Origin: Myxococcales bacterium
GTDB lineage: Bacteria; Myxococcota; UBA796; SXON01
Length of the DNA stretch: 59,396 nt
Reading direction: 5' to 3'
NCBI GenBank assembly: GCA_009692585.1
Contig: SHYX01000031.1
Location: 1 to 59,396, forward strand
Translations under genes and position numbers: made by a program
The notes under the pieces: generated by a model
What the model saw: only the letters and a program-made list of their open reading frames with translations
Told to the model about the DNA's origin: nothing
The model's database searches: none
Shown: piece after piece, positions 40,713 through 49,766 of the stretch
Layout of the letters: every line of letters starts with the position of its first letter
Numbering within the stretch: position 1 is the stretch's first letter

Positions 40713-42161
40713 GTGCTGCCCATCGTCGCCATCGTCGGCCGACCCAACGTCGGAAAGTCCACGCTCTTCAATCGCCTCCTCGGGGAAAAGCGGGCGTTGG
40801 TGCACGACCGGCCTGGTGTCACCCGGGATCGCAACTACCATCCGGCCGCCTGGCTCGAACATGAGTTCATGCTGGTCGACACCGGCGGTTTCGAGCCCGA
40901 GCCGGGCGACAAGCTGTTTGCGTCGATGCGCGAACAATCGGAAACCGCGATCGGCGAGGCCGACGTGGTCATCTTCCTGGTCGACGCGCAGAGCGGCCGC
41001 ACCCCCGCCGACGAGGCCACTGCGCGCATCGTCCGCCAGTCGAGCAAGCCCGTCGTGGTGGCGGTGAACAAGTGCGACGATGCGATGCACGACGATCTCG
41101 CGGCCGAGTTCTGGTCGCTGGGGCTCGACGAGGTGTTGCCCGTCTCGGCCGAACACGGTCGTGGCCTGTGGGAGCTGATGAGCGCGGTGGTGTCACGCTT
41201 CCCGGCGGGGGCCAGCCCCGAGGTCGAGGTCGAGGGCGAGATCCGGATCGCCGTGCTCGGCCGCCCGAACGTCGGAAAATCCACGCTCATGAACCGGCTC
41301 CTGGGCGAAGAGCGGCACATCGTCCATGACATGCCCGGCACCACCGTCGACGCCACCGACTCGATCATGGAGCTGCGTGGCCAACGCTTCCGGTTGGTGG
41401 ACACCGCCGGGGTGCGCCGCCGCGCGCGGGTGGACGACGCGGTGGAGCAGCTTGCCGTCGGTGCGGCATTGCGAACCATCGAGCGCTGTCACGTTGTCTT
41501 CGTCGTCCTGGATGGCGTCGAGGGGCCTACCGAGCAGGACGCCCGGCTGACGGGCCTCGTGGTGGAGCGCGGCCGGGCGCTGGTGGTGCTGGTGAACAAG
41601 TGGGACGCAGTCCGTGAGACCGAGGACCGCAACATCACGGTCTTGGAGGACGAATTCTCACGGAAGTTGCCACACGCCAACTTTGCGCCGGTGCTCTACA
41701 TCTCGGCGCTCACGGGGAAGGGCTGCGCCAAGCTCCTGGACCTCGCGTCGGAGGTGTTCGGCGCGTTCAACACGCGCGTCAGCACGGCCCGGCTCAACGA
41801 CTTCCTGCGGGCCGCGGTGGCGGCGCACAGTCCCCCTCAACTGCACAATCACCCCATCCGTTACCAATACATGACGCAGGTCCGGGTGCGCCCGCCGACC
41901 TTCTGTGTGTTCGTGAACAATCCGGAGGGGGTCGTCGAACACTACGATCGCTTCCTCAAGAACCGATTGCGGGAGGAGTTCGGCTTTGCCGGCACGCCGC
42001 TGAAAGTGGAGTACCGTCGCCGCCGTCGCCTGGGTGAGGCCCGGACGGACGTCATGGGTGAACCGATCGTGGCGATCGATCCGGGGGAGGAAGGCGAGGA
42101 CGCGTGGACGCCGGACCAGCTGGCGCGGGGCGAGGACTCCGAAGCGGGCGGCGAAGAGTGA
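40713..42161 (+). CDS. der: Ribosome-assembly GTPase Der (EngA)
   Basis: A 482-residue tandem GTPase needed for 50S maturation. Two G1 loops GRPNVGKST lie at about 9-17 and 184-192, each with DTxG-type G3 (LVDTGGFEP; LVDTAGVRR) and NKxD G4 motifs (VNKCD; VNKWD). The KH-like C-terminal domain follows from about 365. GTG 40713 (MLPIVAIVG) matches the usual N-terminus; GTG 40686 would add nine residues. The C-terminal acidic tail is longer than in E. coli. Its stop overlaps the phosphoesterase start (GTGA). Confidence 0.96.
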   Translation: MLPIVAIVGRPNVGKSTLFNRLLGEKRALVHDRPGVTRDRNYHPAAWLEHEFMLVDTGGFEPEPGDKLFASMREQSETAIGEADVVIFLVDAQSGRTPADEATARIVRQSSKPVVVAVNKCDDAMHDDLAAEFWSLGLDEVLPVSAEHGRGLWELMSAVVSRFPAGASPEVEVEGEIRIAVLGRPNVGKSTLMNRLLGEERHIVHDMPGTTVDATDSIMELRGQRFRLVDTAGVRRRARVDDAVEQLAVGAALRTIERCHVVFVVLDGVEGPTEQDARLTGLVVERGRALVVLVNKWDAVRETEDRNITVLEDEFSRKLPHANFAPVLYISALTGKGCAKLLDLASEVFGAFNTRVSTARLNDFLRAAVAAHSPPQLHNHPIRYQYMTQVRVRPPTFCVFVNNPEGVVEHYDRFLKNRLREEFGFAGTPLKVEYRRRRRLGEARTDVMGEPIVAIDPGEEGEDAWTPDQLARGEDSEAGGEE

Positions 42162-43126
42162 TCCTGTCATTGTTGCTGGGTTGTGTGATCGAGGCGGAGA
42201 CGGTCCGGCCGGCCGATACGGTGGCACGGACCCCGGTCCTGGGGCCCCCGCCGGTGGCGGCGCCCGCGGACGTCACCACGACGCTGGTGGCGCCGGAGCC
42301 AGGTGCGGACCCCGCCACCAGCACCGCGTTCGTCTTTGTGGGGGATACCGGGAAGGGCGGCCTGGGCCAGCGCATGGTGGCCGAGGCGATCAAAGCGTGG
42401 TGCGCCCAGCGCCGGTGCGATTTCGTCGCCTACCTTGGGGACAACCTGTACCCCGCGGGCGCGCAGAACGCGAAAGACCCGGTCTTTGCCGACCGCTTCG
42501 AACGCTTCTGGGAGGGTTTTGACGGGCCGTTCATGGTCGCGCTCGGCAACCACGACCACCTCGGCGACATCCAGGCCGAGATCGCCTACGGCAAGACGTC
42601 GAAGAAGTGGGTGCAGCCGGCCGCCTGGTACCGCTTCGAGCGCGGGGTGGCCGAGTTCCTGGTGCTCGACACCGGGCCGGGCGGCGCCGGGGAACTCGGC
42701 CCGACCCAGACCGGTTGGCTGAAGAAGACGCTTGCGGGGTCGCGCTCGCCATGGCGTATCGCCTACGGACACCACCCCATCCACAGCTCCGGACTGCACG
42801 GTGCCGGGCCCACGATGGTCGCCAGGGTCGAGCCGATGTTGCGCGAGGGCGGCGTCGACTTCTGGCTGTGCGGGCACGAACACCAGATGGAGGTGCTCGA
42901 CGATGGGGTGACGCCAATCGAGATCATCTCTGGTGCCGGCGCCGAGGTCCGGAAGGTGAACCCCCCCTCGGTGGAGACGACATACCTGGCGGGTCACCTG
43001 GGCTTCGGGTACCTGGTGCTCGACCCGCTGGCGGCGCACCTGGCGATGATCGAGGTGTCACCCTCCGAGACGAGGGTGGCCCATGCCCAGGAGTGGCGGA
43101 GGGATGAGTTGAGGCGGGTGAGGTAG
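42158..43126 (+). CDS. Metallophosphoesterase lipoprotein (purple-acid-phosphatase-like)
   Basis: A 322-residue exported phosphoesterase. The dinuclear metal motifs are all present: FVGDTG, YLGDNLYPAG, ALGNHDH, YGHHPIHS and LCGHEHQ. It resembles acid-phosphatase/5'-nucleotidase types acting outside the inner membrane. GTG 42158 overlaps the der stop (GTGA) and gives a short lipoprotein signal (MILSLLLGC, Cys9). GTG 42104, inside der, would add 18 residues including RRR before the hydrophobic part and make a conventional signal, so the start is open. Substrate unknown. Confidence 0.92.
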   Translation: MILSLLLGCVIEAETVRPADTVARTPVLGPPPVAAPADVTTTLVAPEPGADPATSTAFVFVGDTGKGGLGQRMVAEAIKAWCAQRRCDFVAYLGDNLYPAGAQNAKDPVFADRFERFWEGFDGPFMVALGNHDHLGDIQAEIAYGKTSKKWVQPAAWYRFERGVAEFLVLDTGPGGAGELGPTQTGWLKKTLAGSRSPWRIAYGHHPIHSSGLHGAGPTMVARVEPMLREGGVDFWLCGHEHQMEVLDDGVTPIEIISGAGAEVRKVNPPSVETTYLAGHLGFGYLVLDPLAAHLAMIEVSPSETRVAHAQEWRRDELRRVR

Positions 43127-43222
43127 CGGGCGCCGTGGCGGGGGGGCGCAGCTCACGGCGGCGGCCGGCTGCGGCGGCCGTGGGTATCGCGTGAGACTCG
43201 GGCCGGAAGACGTCCATGCCTC

Positions 43223-43840
43223 GTGCCAAGAGGGGTCGTTGGCGTGGTGGCGGCGGCGGCGAGTTCAGGCGACACCGTCCGCCTCGGAGTGGGAGATTCT
43301 CCAGGTGCAGGGCCTCATCACGGGGCCTCGTCACGGGGCCTCCGCGTCTACGACAGCTCGAACACGACCAACCCCCTCACCGGCGGCGCCGGGCTCGACA
43401 CCATCAACGGCGAAGAAGGAAACGATGAGATTCTTGGCGAGTCCGGGGCCGCCACGATCTCGGGCCCCGACGATGACATCGTCAACGGTGGGGCGGGGGA
43501 CGACACCATCCACGGGGACGACGGTGACGACGAGGTGTGCGGGGACGCCGGTACCGCACAGGGTCATCAACACCCGCGCCGGCCAGGCCTTGCGACCGCG
43601 TCGGCCGCTGCCGCGCCAACCGATCGCCAGCCAAGCGGAGAACAACTCGCCGCCGCGCGTCGCCAAAAGCCAGGGCATCGTCCCGCGCACGAGGCATTCG
43701 GGATCCAAGTACATCGCGTCGGCGCCCCGGGTCCCGGGTTCCCAGATGCCGGGCACTCGGCTCCCGGCGCCCGGTCCCCGCTCCGGCGCGGTCGCGGTCA
43801 CCGGGCTCGGCGCCGAGGGCAGCGCGGCGCGGCGGGGTAA
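43223..43840 (+). pseudogene. RTX (haemolysin-type Ca-binding) repeat remnant
   Basis: An open frame whose middle, about 43380-43560, encodes glycine-rich nonapeptide-like repeats: GGAGLDTINGEEGNDEILG and VNGGAGDDTIHGDDGDD. This is the GGxGxDxUx calcium-binding pattern of RTX proteins. On both sides the frame turns into Arg/Pro/Ala-rich sequence with no family character and no secretion signal. I read it as a broken or truncated RTX gene. A small intact RTX-like protein is possible but less likely. Confidence 0.45.
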
Positions 43841-43946
43841 CTCCAGACCCCCAAGCACTTGACGATCCAACGATTCGCGCGTACAAAGCCCCCGACAAGT
43901 GGGCGCTTCGCGTTCTTCGGCCACCCAGCGTGTAGTGGCCGGCAAC

Positions 43947-43974
43947 TTTGTATCCCTACGCGCTGCGCTATAAA
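43947..43974 (+). promoter_or_regulatory. Candidate sigma-70-type promoter of rhlE
   Basis: TTTGTA at 43947-43952 and TATAAA at 43969-43974, separated by 16 bp, fifteen bases before the rhlE start codon. The AT-rich -10 stands out in this GC-rich sequence. Such a short leader leaves little room for a 5' UTR, so the assignment is tentative. Confidence 0.45.
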
Positions 43975-43988
43975 ACCAGGACAGTACT

Positions 43989-45524
43989 GTGCAGTTCACC
44001 GAATTCGGTCTCGACGCCCGCCTTGTGCGTGCGATCGAGGACCTTGGCTATTCTACCCCCACCCCCATCCAGGCCGAGGCGATTCCGCCCGCCATGGCCG
44101 GCCGCGACGTGCTCGCCGCCGCGATGACCGGCAGCGGCAAGACCGCCGCCTTCCTCCTCCCCATCCTCCACCGGCTCCTCCAGGAGCCCAAGCCCGGTAC
44201 GCGCGTGCTGGTGCTCACCCCCACCCGTGAGCTGGCGGCGCAGATCCTCGAGGCCTGCCAGGGCTTCGCCAGGCATGCGGGCGTCTCAGCCGCGGCCGTC
44301 TTCGGCGGCGTCGGCATGGGCCCACAAGAAGATGCCTTCCGGCGGGGCGTCACCGTGCTGATCGCGACCCCGGGGCGGCTGCTCGATCACCTGAGCCGCC
44401 CCTACGCCAAACTCGACCGCATCGACTACCTCGTCCTCGACGAGGCCGACCGGATGCTGGACATGGGCTTTCTGCCCGACGTGCGCCGCGTGCTGTCGCG
44501 ACTGCCCGCCCGGCGGCAGACGATGTTCTTCTCCGCGACCCTGCCGCCTGAGGTGCGCACGCTCTCCCGCGACATGCTCCAGAACGCCGCGGCCATCAAC
44601 GTCGAACGGCAGGCCGCTCCCGCCAAGGGCATCACCCAGGCGGTGTACGCGGTCTCCGCGGCGGCGAAGAGCGCGCTCCTCGCCGAGCTGCTCAAACGCG
44701 ACGAGATCGGCAGCGTCATCGTCTTCACCCGCACCAAGCACCGCACCAACCGGCTGTCCGAATACCTCGAGAAACACGGCATCCCCAACGCGCGGATGCA
44801 CGGAAACCGCAGCCAGGGACAGCGCACGGCCGCCCTCGCCGACTTCAAGTCCGGCAAGATCCGGGTGCTCTGCGCCACCGACATCGTGGCGCGCGGCATC
44901 GACGTCGAAGCGCTGGAGCACGTCGTGAACTTCGACGTGCCGCACATCCCCGCCGACTACATCCACCGCGTCGGTCGGACCGCCCGCGCCGACGCGATCG
45001 GCGAGGCGTTCACCTTTGTCTCCCCTGAAGAGGAGATGGACATGCGCGCGATCGAAAAGGCGATCGGCGCCCGCGTCGAGCGCCGCGCGCTCCCGGACTT
45101 CGACTACAACCAGCGCCCGACCGAAGCGCTGGAGATTCCCATCGGGCAGCGCATCGCCGAAATCCGGCAGCGGAAGTCCGACGACCGGGCGCGCGCCAAC
45201 GCCCGGCGCGGGCCGGGTCCGGGCGCACCACGAAGCGTCGCGCCGCCCTTGGCTCCCAACGCCGGACCGCGGCGCGACGACCGTGGTCCGCGTCGCGATG
45301 GCTGGGGCGCTAGCCCCACCCGCGGCGGCGGCGCGCGCGACGACCGCGGTGGACGTGGGCCCGATCGCCTGATCGCCAGCTCCGGCCCGGGGGAGCGCAT
45401 CGCGCCCCCACCGTCGGACGCGCCCTCCTGGCGCCGGCCCGCAGCGCTGGCCGAAGGCCCGGTGCGGGCGCGCGATCCCAACGCCGAAGAAGTGCGGCCG
45501 GGAATCTGGCGGAAGAAGTCGTAG
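43989..45524 (+). CDS. rhlE: DEAD-box ATP-dependent RNA helicase (RhlE-like)
   Basis: A 511-residue helicase. It has the Q motif (FTEFGLDARL...PTPIQAEAIP), Walker A AMTGSGKT at about 45-52, PTREL, DEAD at about 151-154, SAT, the domain 2 motifs (VIVFTRTKHRTNRL; ATDIVARGIDVE) and HRVGRTAR. A C-terminal tail of about 130 residues is rich in Arg, Gly and Asp, typical of RNA-binding extensions in RhlE/CsdA proteins. It unwinds RNA duplexes in ribosome assembly or cold adaptation. GTG 43989 (MQFTEFGL) fits the family start. Confidence 0.95.
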   Translation: MQFTEFGLDARLVRAIEDLGYSTPTPIQAEAIPPAMAGRDVLAAAMTGSGKTAAFLLPILHRLLQEPKPGTRVLVLTPTRELAAQILEACQGFARHAGVSAAAVFGGVGMGPQEDAFRRGVTVLIATPGRLLDHLSRPYAKLDRIDYLVLDEADRMLDMGFLPDVRRVLSRLPARRQTMFFSATLPPEVRTLSRDMLQNAAAINVERQAAPAKGITQAVYAVSAAAKSALLAELLKRDEIGSVIVFTRTKHRTNRLSEYLEKHGIPNARMHGNRSQGQRTAALADFKSGKIRVLCATDIVARGIDVEALEHVVNFDVPHIPADYIHRVGRTARADAIGEAFTFVSPEEEMDMRAIEKAIGARVERRALPDFDYNQRPTEALEIPIGQRIAEIRQRKSDDRARANARRGPGPGAPRSVAPPLAPNAGPRRDDRGPRRDGWGASPTRGGGARDDRGGRGPDRLIASSGPGERIAPPPSDAPSWRRPAALAEGPVRARDPNAEEVRPGIWRKKS

Positions 45525-45625
45525 GCCAGCGGGGGCCGCCGCCAGCCTGGTGACGCGATGCACCGCCGCAAACGCCGAGACCAAGACGTCCTGGCCCGGT
45601 GCATCGCCCCGAGTCCGCGCAAGTC

Positions 45626-45649
45626 TTGACAAAACTATTGTTATGTCAA
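45626..45649. promoter_or_regulatory. AT-rich dyad upstream of minCDE (promoter/operator candidate)
   Basis: TTGACAAAAC-TATT-GTTATGTCAA is a 10-4-10 inverted repeat with nine of ten pairs, in an AT-rich island inside a GC-rich contig. The left arm is also a perfect -35 hexamer (TTGACA), with AATACT about 16 bp downstream as a possible -10. It lies about 110 bp before minC. It may be both the min promoter and the binding site of a dimeric regulator. Confidence 0.5.
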
Positions 45650-45757
45650 TACTGAGTCTTGCATCACCCCGCTGCAACGTGGTACTCTGCCGAAGGCTCC
45701 CCCCACGGACCTCCCGGCCCGCACCGCCCTCCCCTCCCCGCCCCCCCAAGCCCACCC

Positions 45758-46651
45758 ATGTCCGACCTCGCCTACCAGCGCGAAACCCCCGCGTCGTCCC
45801 CGTTGCAGCTCCGTGGTGCCCCCGGCGGGCTCCTGGTGCTCACGCTGCCGACGACGGTGCGTTTCGATGGCCTGCGCCTGTTGATCCGCGACCTGCTGGG
45901 CAATCCGCCAGGTCGCTACCGGGCGGCGCGGGTGCGGCTCGATCTCGGGCAGCGGGACCTCGACCTCCTGGAGGTCCGTCGGCTCGTGCACCTGTGCAAG
46001 GACGAGTTCGAGGTGGAGATCGTCGGCCTTCAATGCGATAATCTGTCGATTCAGCGGATGGCGGAGCGCGAGCTGAAGCTGAAGATCAGCGTGGGTGTCC
46101 CCCCGCCGGACCCGGCCGATCTCCCCTGCACCGGCGTCGTGCTCCTGGACGAGTCGGCGACCAGTCCCGCGCTCTTCGCCGTCGACCCCGACCCCACGAT
46201 CGGCCCCAACCTCGAGACCGAGGTCGGCTCCACCGACATCGTCAGCCCCGCCGGCGAGCCCAGCGACGAGGCGGACGCCGACCTGGGCGGACGCACCCTC
46301 ACCCTCCACAACACGCTCCGCAGCGGCGCCTGCGTGCGCTTCGGCGGTGATGTGACCGTGTTCGGCGACGTCAACCCCGGCGCGCAGATCATCGCCGGCG
46401 GCAACATCGTGGTCCTGGGCGCGCTCAAGGGGCTGGCGCACGCGGGCACGCGCGACGACAAGGCGATCATCCTCGCCTTCGACCTGCGCCCGACCCAGCT
46501 CCGCATCGGCAAGGTCATCGGCGTCGTCCCCGGCGCCGACCCCGACAAGGCCGGACGCAAATTCAGTCCCGAATTGGCCACAGTCGTCGACGGTCACATC
46601 GCCGTCGAGCCCTACCGCGGCAAGTTTCCGCACCCCAAGGAGAACGCATGA
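45758..46651 (+). CDS. minC: Septum-site determining protein MinC
   Basis: A 297-residue inhibitor of FtsZ ring assembly. The C-terminal beta-helix domain (about 195-290) is clear: LRSGACVRFGGDVTVFGDVN, PGAQIIAGGNIVVLGALKG, LAHAG and RPTQLRIGKVIG, used for dimerisation and MinD binding. The N-terminal domain (about 15-110) is weakly conserved but has the expected length. A Pro/Asp-rich linker of about 70 residues joins them, longer than in E. coli. ATG 45758 begins the gene; its stop overlaps minD by 4 nt. Confidence 0.94.
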   Translation: MSDLAYQRETPASSPLQLRGAPGGLLVLTLPTTVRFDGLRLLIRDLLGNPPGRYRAARVRLDLGQRDLDLLEVRRLVHLCKDEFEVEIVGLQCDNLSIQRMAERELKLKISVGVPPPDPADLPCTGVVLLDESATSPALFAVDPDPTIGPNLETEVGSTDIVSPAGEPSDEADADLGGRTLTLHNTLRSGACVRFGGDVTVFGDVNPGAQIIAGGNIVVLGALKGLAHAGTRDDKAIILAFDLRPTQLRIGKVIGVVPGADPDKAGRKFSPELATVVDGHIAVEPYRGKFPHPKENA

Positions 46652-47466
46652 GCGAATGCATCGTCATCACCAGCGGCAAGGGCGGCGTCGGCAAGACGAC
46701 CACCACCGCCAATCTGGGCGTGGCCCTGGCGCGCCTGGGCAAGAGGACCGTGGTGGTCGACGCCGACATCGGCCTCCGCAACCTAGACGTCATCCTCGGC
46801 CTCGAGAACCGCATCGTCTATGACCTGGTGCACGTGATCGAGGGCGAGTGTCGCCTCCGTCAAGCGCTCATCCGCGACAAGCGCACCGAGAACCTGTTCC
46901 TGCTCCCAGCCGCGCAGACCCGCGACAAGAACGCGGTGGGGCCCGAGCAGATGAAGAAGCTCGTGGCGGCGCTGAAGGCCGAGTTCGACTACGTGCTCAT
47001 CGACTGCCCCGCCGGCATCGAACAGGGGTTCAAGAACAGCATCGCCGGCGCCGACCGCGCCATCGTCGTGGTCACACCCGAGGTCAGCTCCGTTCGTGAC
47101 GCCGACCGCATCATCGGGCTGGTCGAGGCGGCAGAGCTTCCCGAACCGTCGCTGATCATCAACCGGTTCCGCGCCAAGATGGTGAGGGCCGGCGAGATGA
47201 TGAGCAAGGACGACGTGCTGGAGATCCTCGCGATTCCGCTGGTCGGCATGGTCCCCGACAGCGAGGACGTCATCGTGAGCGCCAACCGGGGCACCCCGGC
47301 GGCGTTCGACGACAAGTCAATCGTCGGCGAAGCCTACCGTCGCATCGCGCGTCGCGTGACCGGCGAAGAAGGCGTGCCCTTTGTCGCGACCGAGGAGCCC
47401 GAGAACTGGTGGGGCGTCATGAAGCGCTGGATCGGCGTGGGAGACGCCAAGGAGATGTCCGGATGA
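46648..47466 (+). CDS. minD: Septum-site determining ATPase MinD
   Basis: A 272-residue ParA-type ATPase with the deviant Walker A SGKGGVGKTTTT at about 10-21, VVDADIGLRNLDVILG as Walker A'/switch I, LIDCPAGIEQG as switch II, and an amphipathic C-terminal membrane-targeting helix (WWGVMKRWIG). It recruits MinC to the membrane away from midcell and is released by MinE. ATG 46648 overlaps the minC stop (ATGA). Confidence 0.97.
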   Translation: MSECIVITSGKGGVGKTTTTANLGVALARLGKRTVVVDADIGLRNLDVILGLENRIVYDLVHVIEGECRLRQALIRDKRTENLFLLPAAQTRDKNAVGPEQMKKLVAALKAEFDYVLIDCPAGIEQGFKNSIAGADRAIVVVTPEVSSVRDADRIIGLVEAAELPEPSLIINRFRAKMVRAGEMMSKDDVLEILAIPLVGMVPDSEDVIVSANRGTPAAFDDKSIVGEAYRRIARRVTGEEGVPFVATEEPENWWGVMKRWIGVGDAKEMSG

Positions 47467-47738
47467 CCAACTTCTTCAACTCACTCTTCGGCAACCCGCG
47501 CGGCTCCAAGGACGAGGCGAAAGCTCGCCTGAAGGTGCTGTTGGTGCACGACCAGGTGGACCTGACCCCCAGCCAGATGGACGCCATGCGTGCCGAGATC
47601 CTCGAGGTCATCGCCCGTTACGCGGAGGTCGACCGCGAGAAGGTGGACATCCGCCTGGAGCGGGCGCACGACCAGGTTCGACTGACGTCGAGCGTGCCGG
47701 TGCGGCGGGTGACGCATCGCGGGGCGATCAGCGCGTAG
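47463..47738 (+). CDS. minE: Cell-division topological specificity factor MinE
   Basis: A 91-residue protein with an N-terminal membrane-binding segment (MTNFFNSLFG), the MinD-stimulating region (DEAKARLKVLLVHDQVDLTP) and the dimerisation domain (MRAEILEVIARYAEVDREKV). The length and order match MinE. The ATG overlaps the minD stop by 4 nt, so the three Min proteins are translationally coupled. Confidence 0.95.
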   Translation: MTNFFNSLFGNPRGSKDEAKARLKVLLVHDQVDLTPSQMDAMRAEILEVIARYAEVDREKVDIRLERAHDQVRLTSSVPVRRVTHRGAISA

Positions 47739-47755
47739 GGGCCAGATCCGCACCG

Positions 47756-49305
47756 TCAGTGCGGCTCTTTGCCGTCGCCGTCGAACCAGATTTCCGTCGT
47801 CACGCCCGCAAGCGCCGCGACGTCGACGGGCGGCATTCCGTCACACTCCACGGTGTAGCGACCGAGGGCAGATTCCCTGCCATCGGGGGGATTGTGCCGA
47901 TGCCTCGCAGGAGGTGGCAGCGCCGGAGCAGACGCCCCCGTGCGGCGACAGCGCGGGCGACAGCCACGCCTCTGGCGTGCCGAGTGGCAGCGCGCCGGCC
48001 CAGGATCCGTCAGGGCACCAGACTCCCAGCAGGCGGGTGTTCGCCGCCAGTTCGATCGCCGCCCGTCCACCAAGGGCGCCGCGGACCCCTACGGCTCGGT
48101 GACGACGAGGCAGTCGGTGCGCCCACCCACGTCCAGACAGACCTGAGCGGCCGGGGGTTCAAGCTTCAGCAACACTTCGGTCGTGTCCGGCAGGACCGAG
48201 ACAGATGGCGCATGACGGGCACGAAGGATGGCGTCCACACGGTCCCCTTCGGCAGCGGGGCAGCGCCACTCCCCGCCACCCACAGCGGTGCAGGCGCGCA
48301 CGCCGCTGCGGTATGCCCCGCCCATTGTACGCACGGAGATGGCATCGTCACCGGGCGCGCCCCATCCTGGCAGCGGACCGGCACAGCGCGGGTGGGCAGG
48401 AGCTCCACCACTACGTGGCCGACCCGAGCGTCCGTCCAGAAGATCTCGTCCCTAAGCAGGTCGTAGTTGGAATAGTCCTCGGCGCTGATAAACCCGACCT
48501 GGACCTCGCGCCTGTAGAAGACGAGCTCGCCGTGCCCACCGGCGTCGGTCTACGTCTCGCGTTGCGGAAGCCCACCGATCGCCACACCGGCGAGGGGCAT
48601 TCCCGCCTCCCCGTCAACAACCTGCACGTCGACACGGTACGCGCCACCGGGGCGGATCTCGATGGGTACTCGGCCTGGGTCGAACATCACTTCCCGTTCC
48701 GGACAACTCCCGCCGGATATTCGCGCGATCACGGACCCGCAGGGCAGACCTTCGAAGCGAACAAGCTCGCCTTGCCGCCAGGTCGACCTGGCGACGCGGG
48801 CGGCCGACTCAGCCGGACCCCAACCGACAAGTTCGACATCGCCCGCGGCCGCGCAACCGTCGATGCTGGTCACGTCGAACACCTGGTCACAGTTACGCCC
48901 ACGACGGAGGGCGACGACGACGCTACCTTCTAGGTCAACCTCGACAACGGCCGAGTATTCCCCCTGGATCGCAAGGTACTGCCCTGTTGGCAGACCAGAA
49001 AACGTGCATTCGGTCCCGGCGCCGTCGGGGCGACCCTGCATGGGGACGGCCCCGTGGTCTGGAACGCCCCCGGCGGGCTGGCGCCGGACCGTGAGGGGCG
49101 CGGACGAGCAGGCTCGAACCACCAGACCCGGAAAATCGATGCCGGATTGGGCGGCACCGTTCGGCCGACCCGCCGCAAGGGCGGACTGGCCGGCGTCGGG
49201 CACGACGGGACGCCGACCTGCACCCCACCAGGCCAGAAGCCCGTGGAGGCCGGCGACGAACATCAGGATGGCCAGGACCGCACGCTGGGCACCGTCCTGC
49301 CCCAC
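47756..49305 (-). pseudogene. Degenerate gene for a secreted/membrane-anchored protein
   Basis: Plausible protein runs through several minus-strand frames. From about 49305, a membrane segment (AVLAILMFVAGLHGLLAWW) and a beta-rich region (CGSVIARISGGSCPEREVMF; GGAYRVDVQVVDG) reach a TAG at 48552-48550. The same frame continues sensibly (GELVFYRREVQVGFISAEDY) to about 48400, then another frame takes over (RTMGGAYRSGVRACTAV to CLVVTEP, stop at 48089). Further in-frame sense appears in a third register (LLGVWCPDGSWAGALPLG), ending ECDGMPPVDVAALAGV at 47756. One nonsense codon and about three frameshifts would restore one long gene. The intact neighbours argue against general sequencing error. 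Original function unknown. Confidence 0.55.
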
Positions 49306-49307
49306 AA

Positions 49308-49730
49308 TCAAACCCGGAACTCTGGAAGCGTCTCCATGGACTGGTCGCAGTCCTGGCCGCACATATCGTCATCAACACAGGCGAATCCGACGACGGTACA
49401 GCGGATAACGCCGTCGTTAGCCGCTTTGCACTCGCGCACCGGTTCCTGGCAGTACCCCTCGTCCCCCAATTCCGCGCACTCGTAGTGATTGTCGCAGTTC
49501 CCGCAGCCACCAAAGTTACCGCCGCCGCCACCATCATCGGGGGGAAGCCGGGATCCGACGGTCCTGGTCCAGGATCGCCCGGCCAGCGCGGACCACCACC
49601 ACGCGGCCGGGGGTCGGAGCCGCCACCCGGCCCATCCGGTGGTGCCTTGGCCGAACTGGACTCCTCGCCGAACCCGGAGAGCGCGTTGAGGGCCCTTGGC
49701 GACCGTCGTGTACCAGTCCGTGGTGAACAC
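49308..49730 (-). pseudogene. Cys-rich secreted protein remnant
   Basis: The C-terminal ~75 residues are convincing: a poly-Gly run (DDGGGGGNFGGCGNCDNHY), then YCQEPVRECKAANDG, VGFACVDDDMCGQDCDQ, with at least nine Cys. The N-terminal part in this frame is Arg/Trp-rich and looks out of frame; a Pro/Gly-rich stretch in another frame fits better, suggesting a frameshift near the poly-G tract around 49530. It directly precedes the degenerate gene and probably decayed with it. A short intact protein cannot be excluded. Confidence 0.4.
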
Positions 49731-49766
49731 CCGGTTGTCCGAGCCGGCGGCCTCAACGACACCCCC

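Larger units (their letters stand above)
43127..43988. other. Gene-poor stretch before rhlE
   Basis: About 860 bp with no intact gene that I trust. It contains an RTX-type repeat remnant, a 13-bp tandem duplication around 43310-43343 (two copies of a tcacggggcctc unit), and many CCCGG-rich direct repeats near 43725-43800. The rhlE promoter lies at the right end. Confidence 0.5.

Noticed and set aside
43723..43800. CCCGG-rich direct repeats as an attachment site or mobile-element end
   Set aside because: No integrase or transposase, no target duplication and no paired copy elsewhere in the window.
43331..43999. Minus-strand frame across the RTX remnant
   Set aside because: Part of it reads plausibly, but it has no recognisable motif and runs through the rhlE promoter. 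Evidence is too weak to call a gene.
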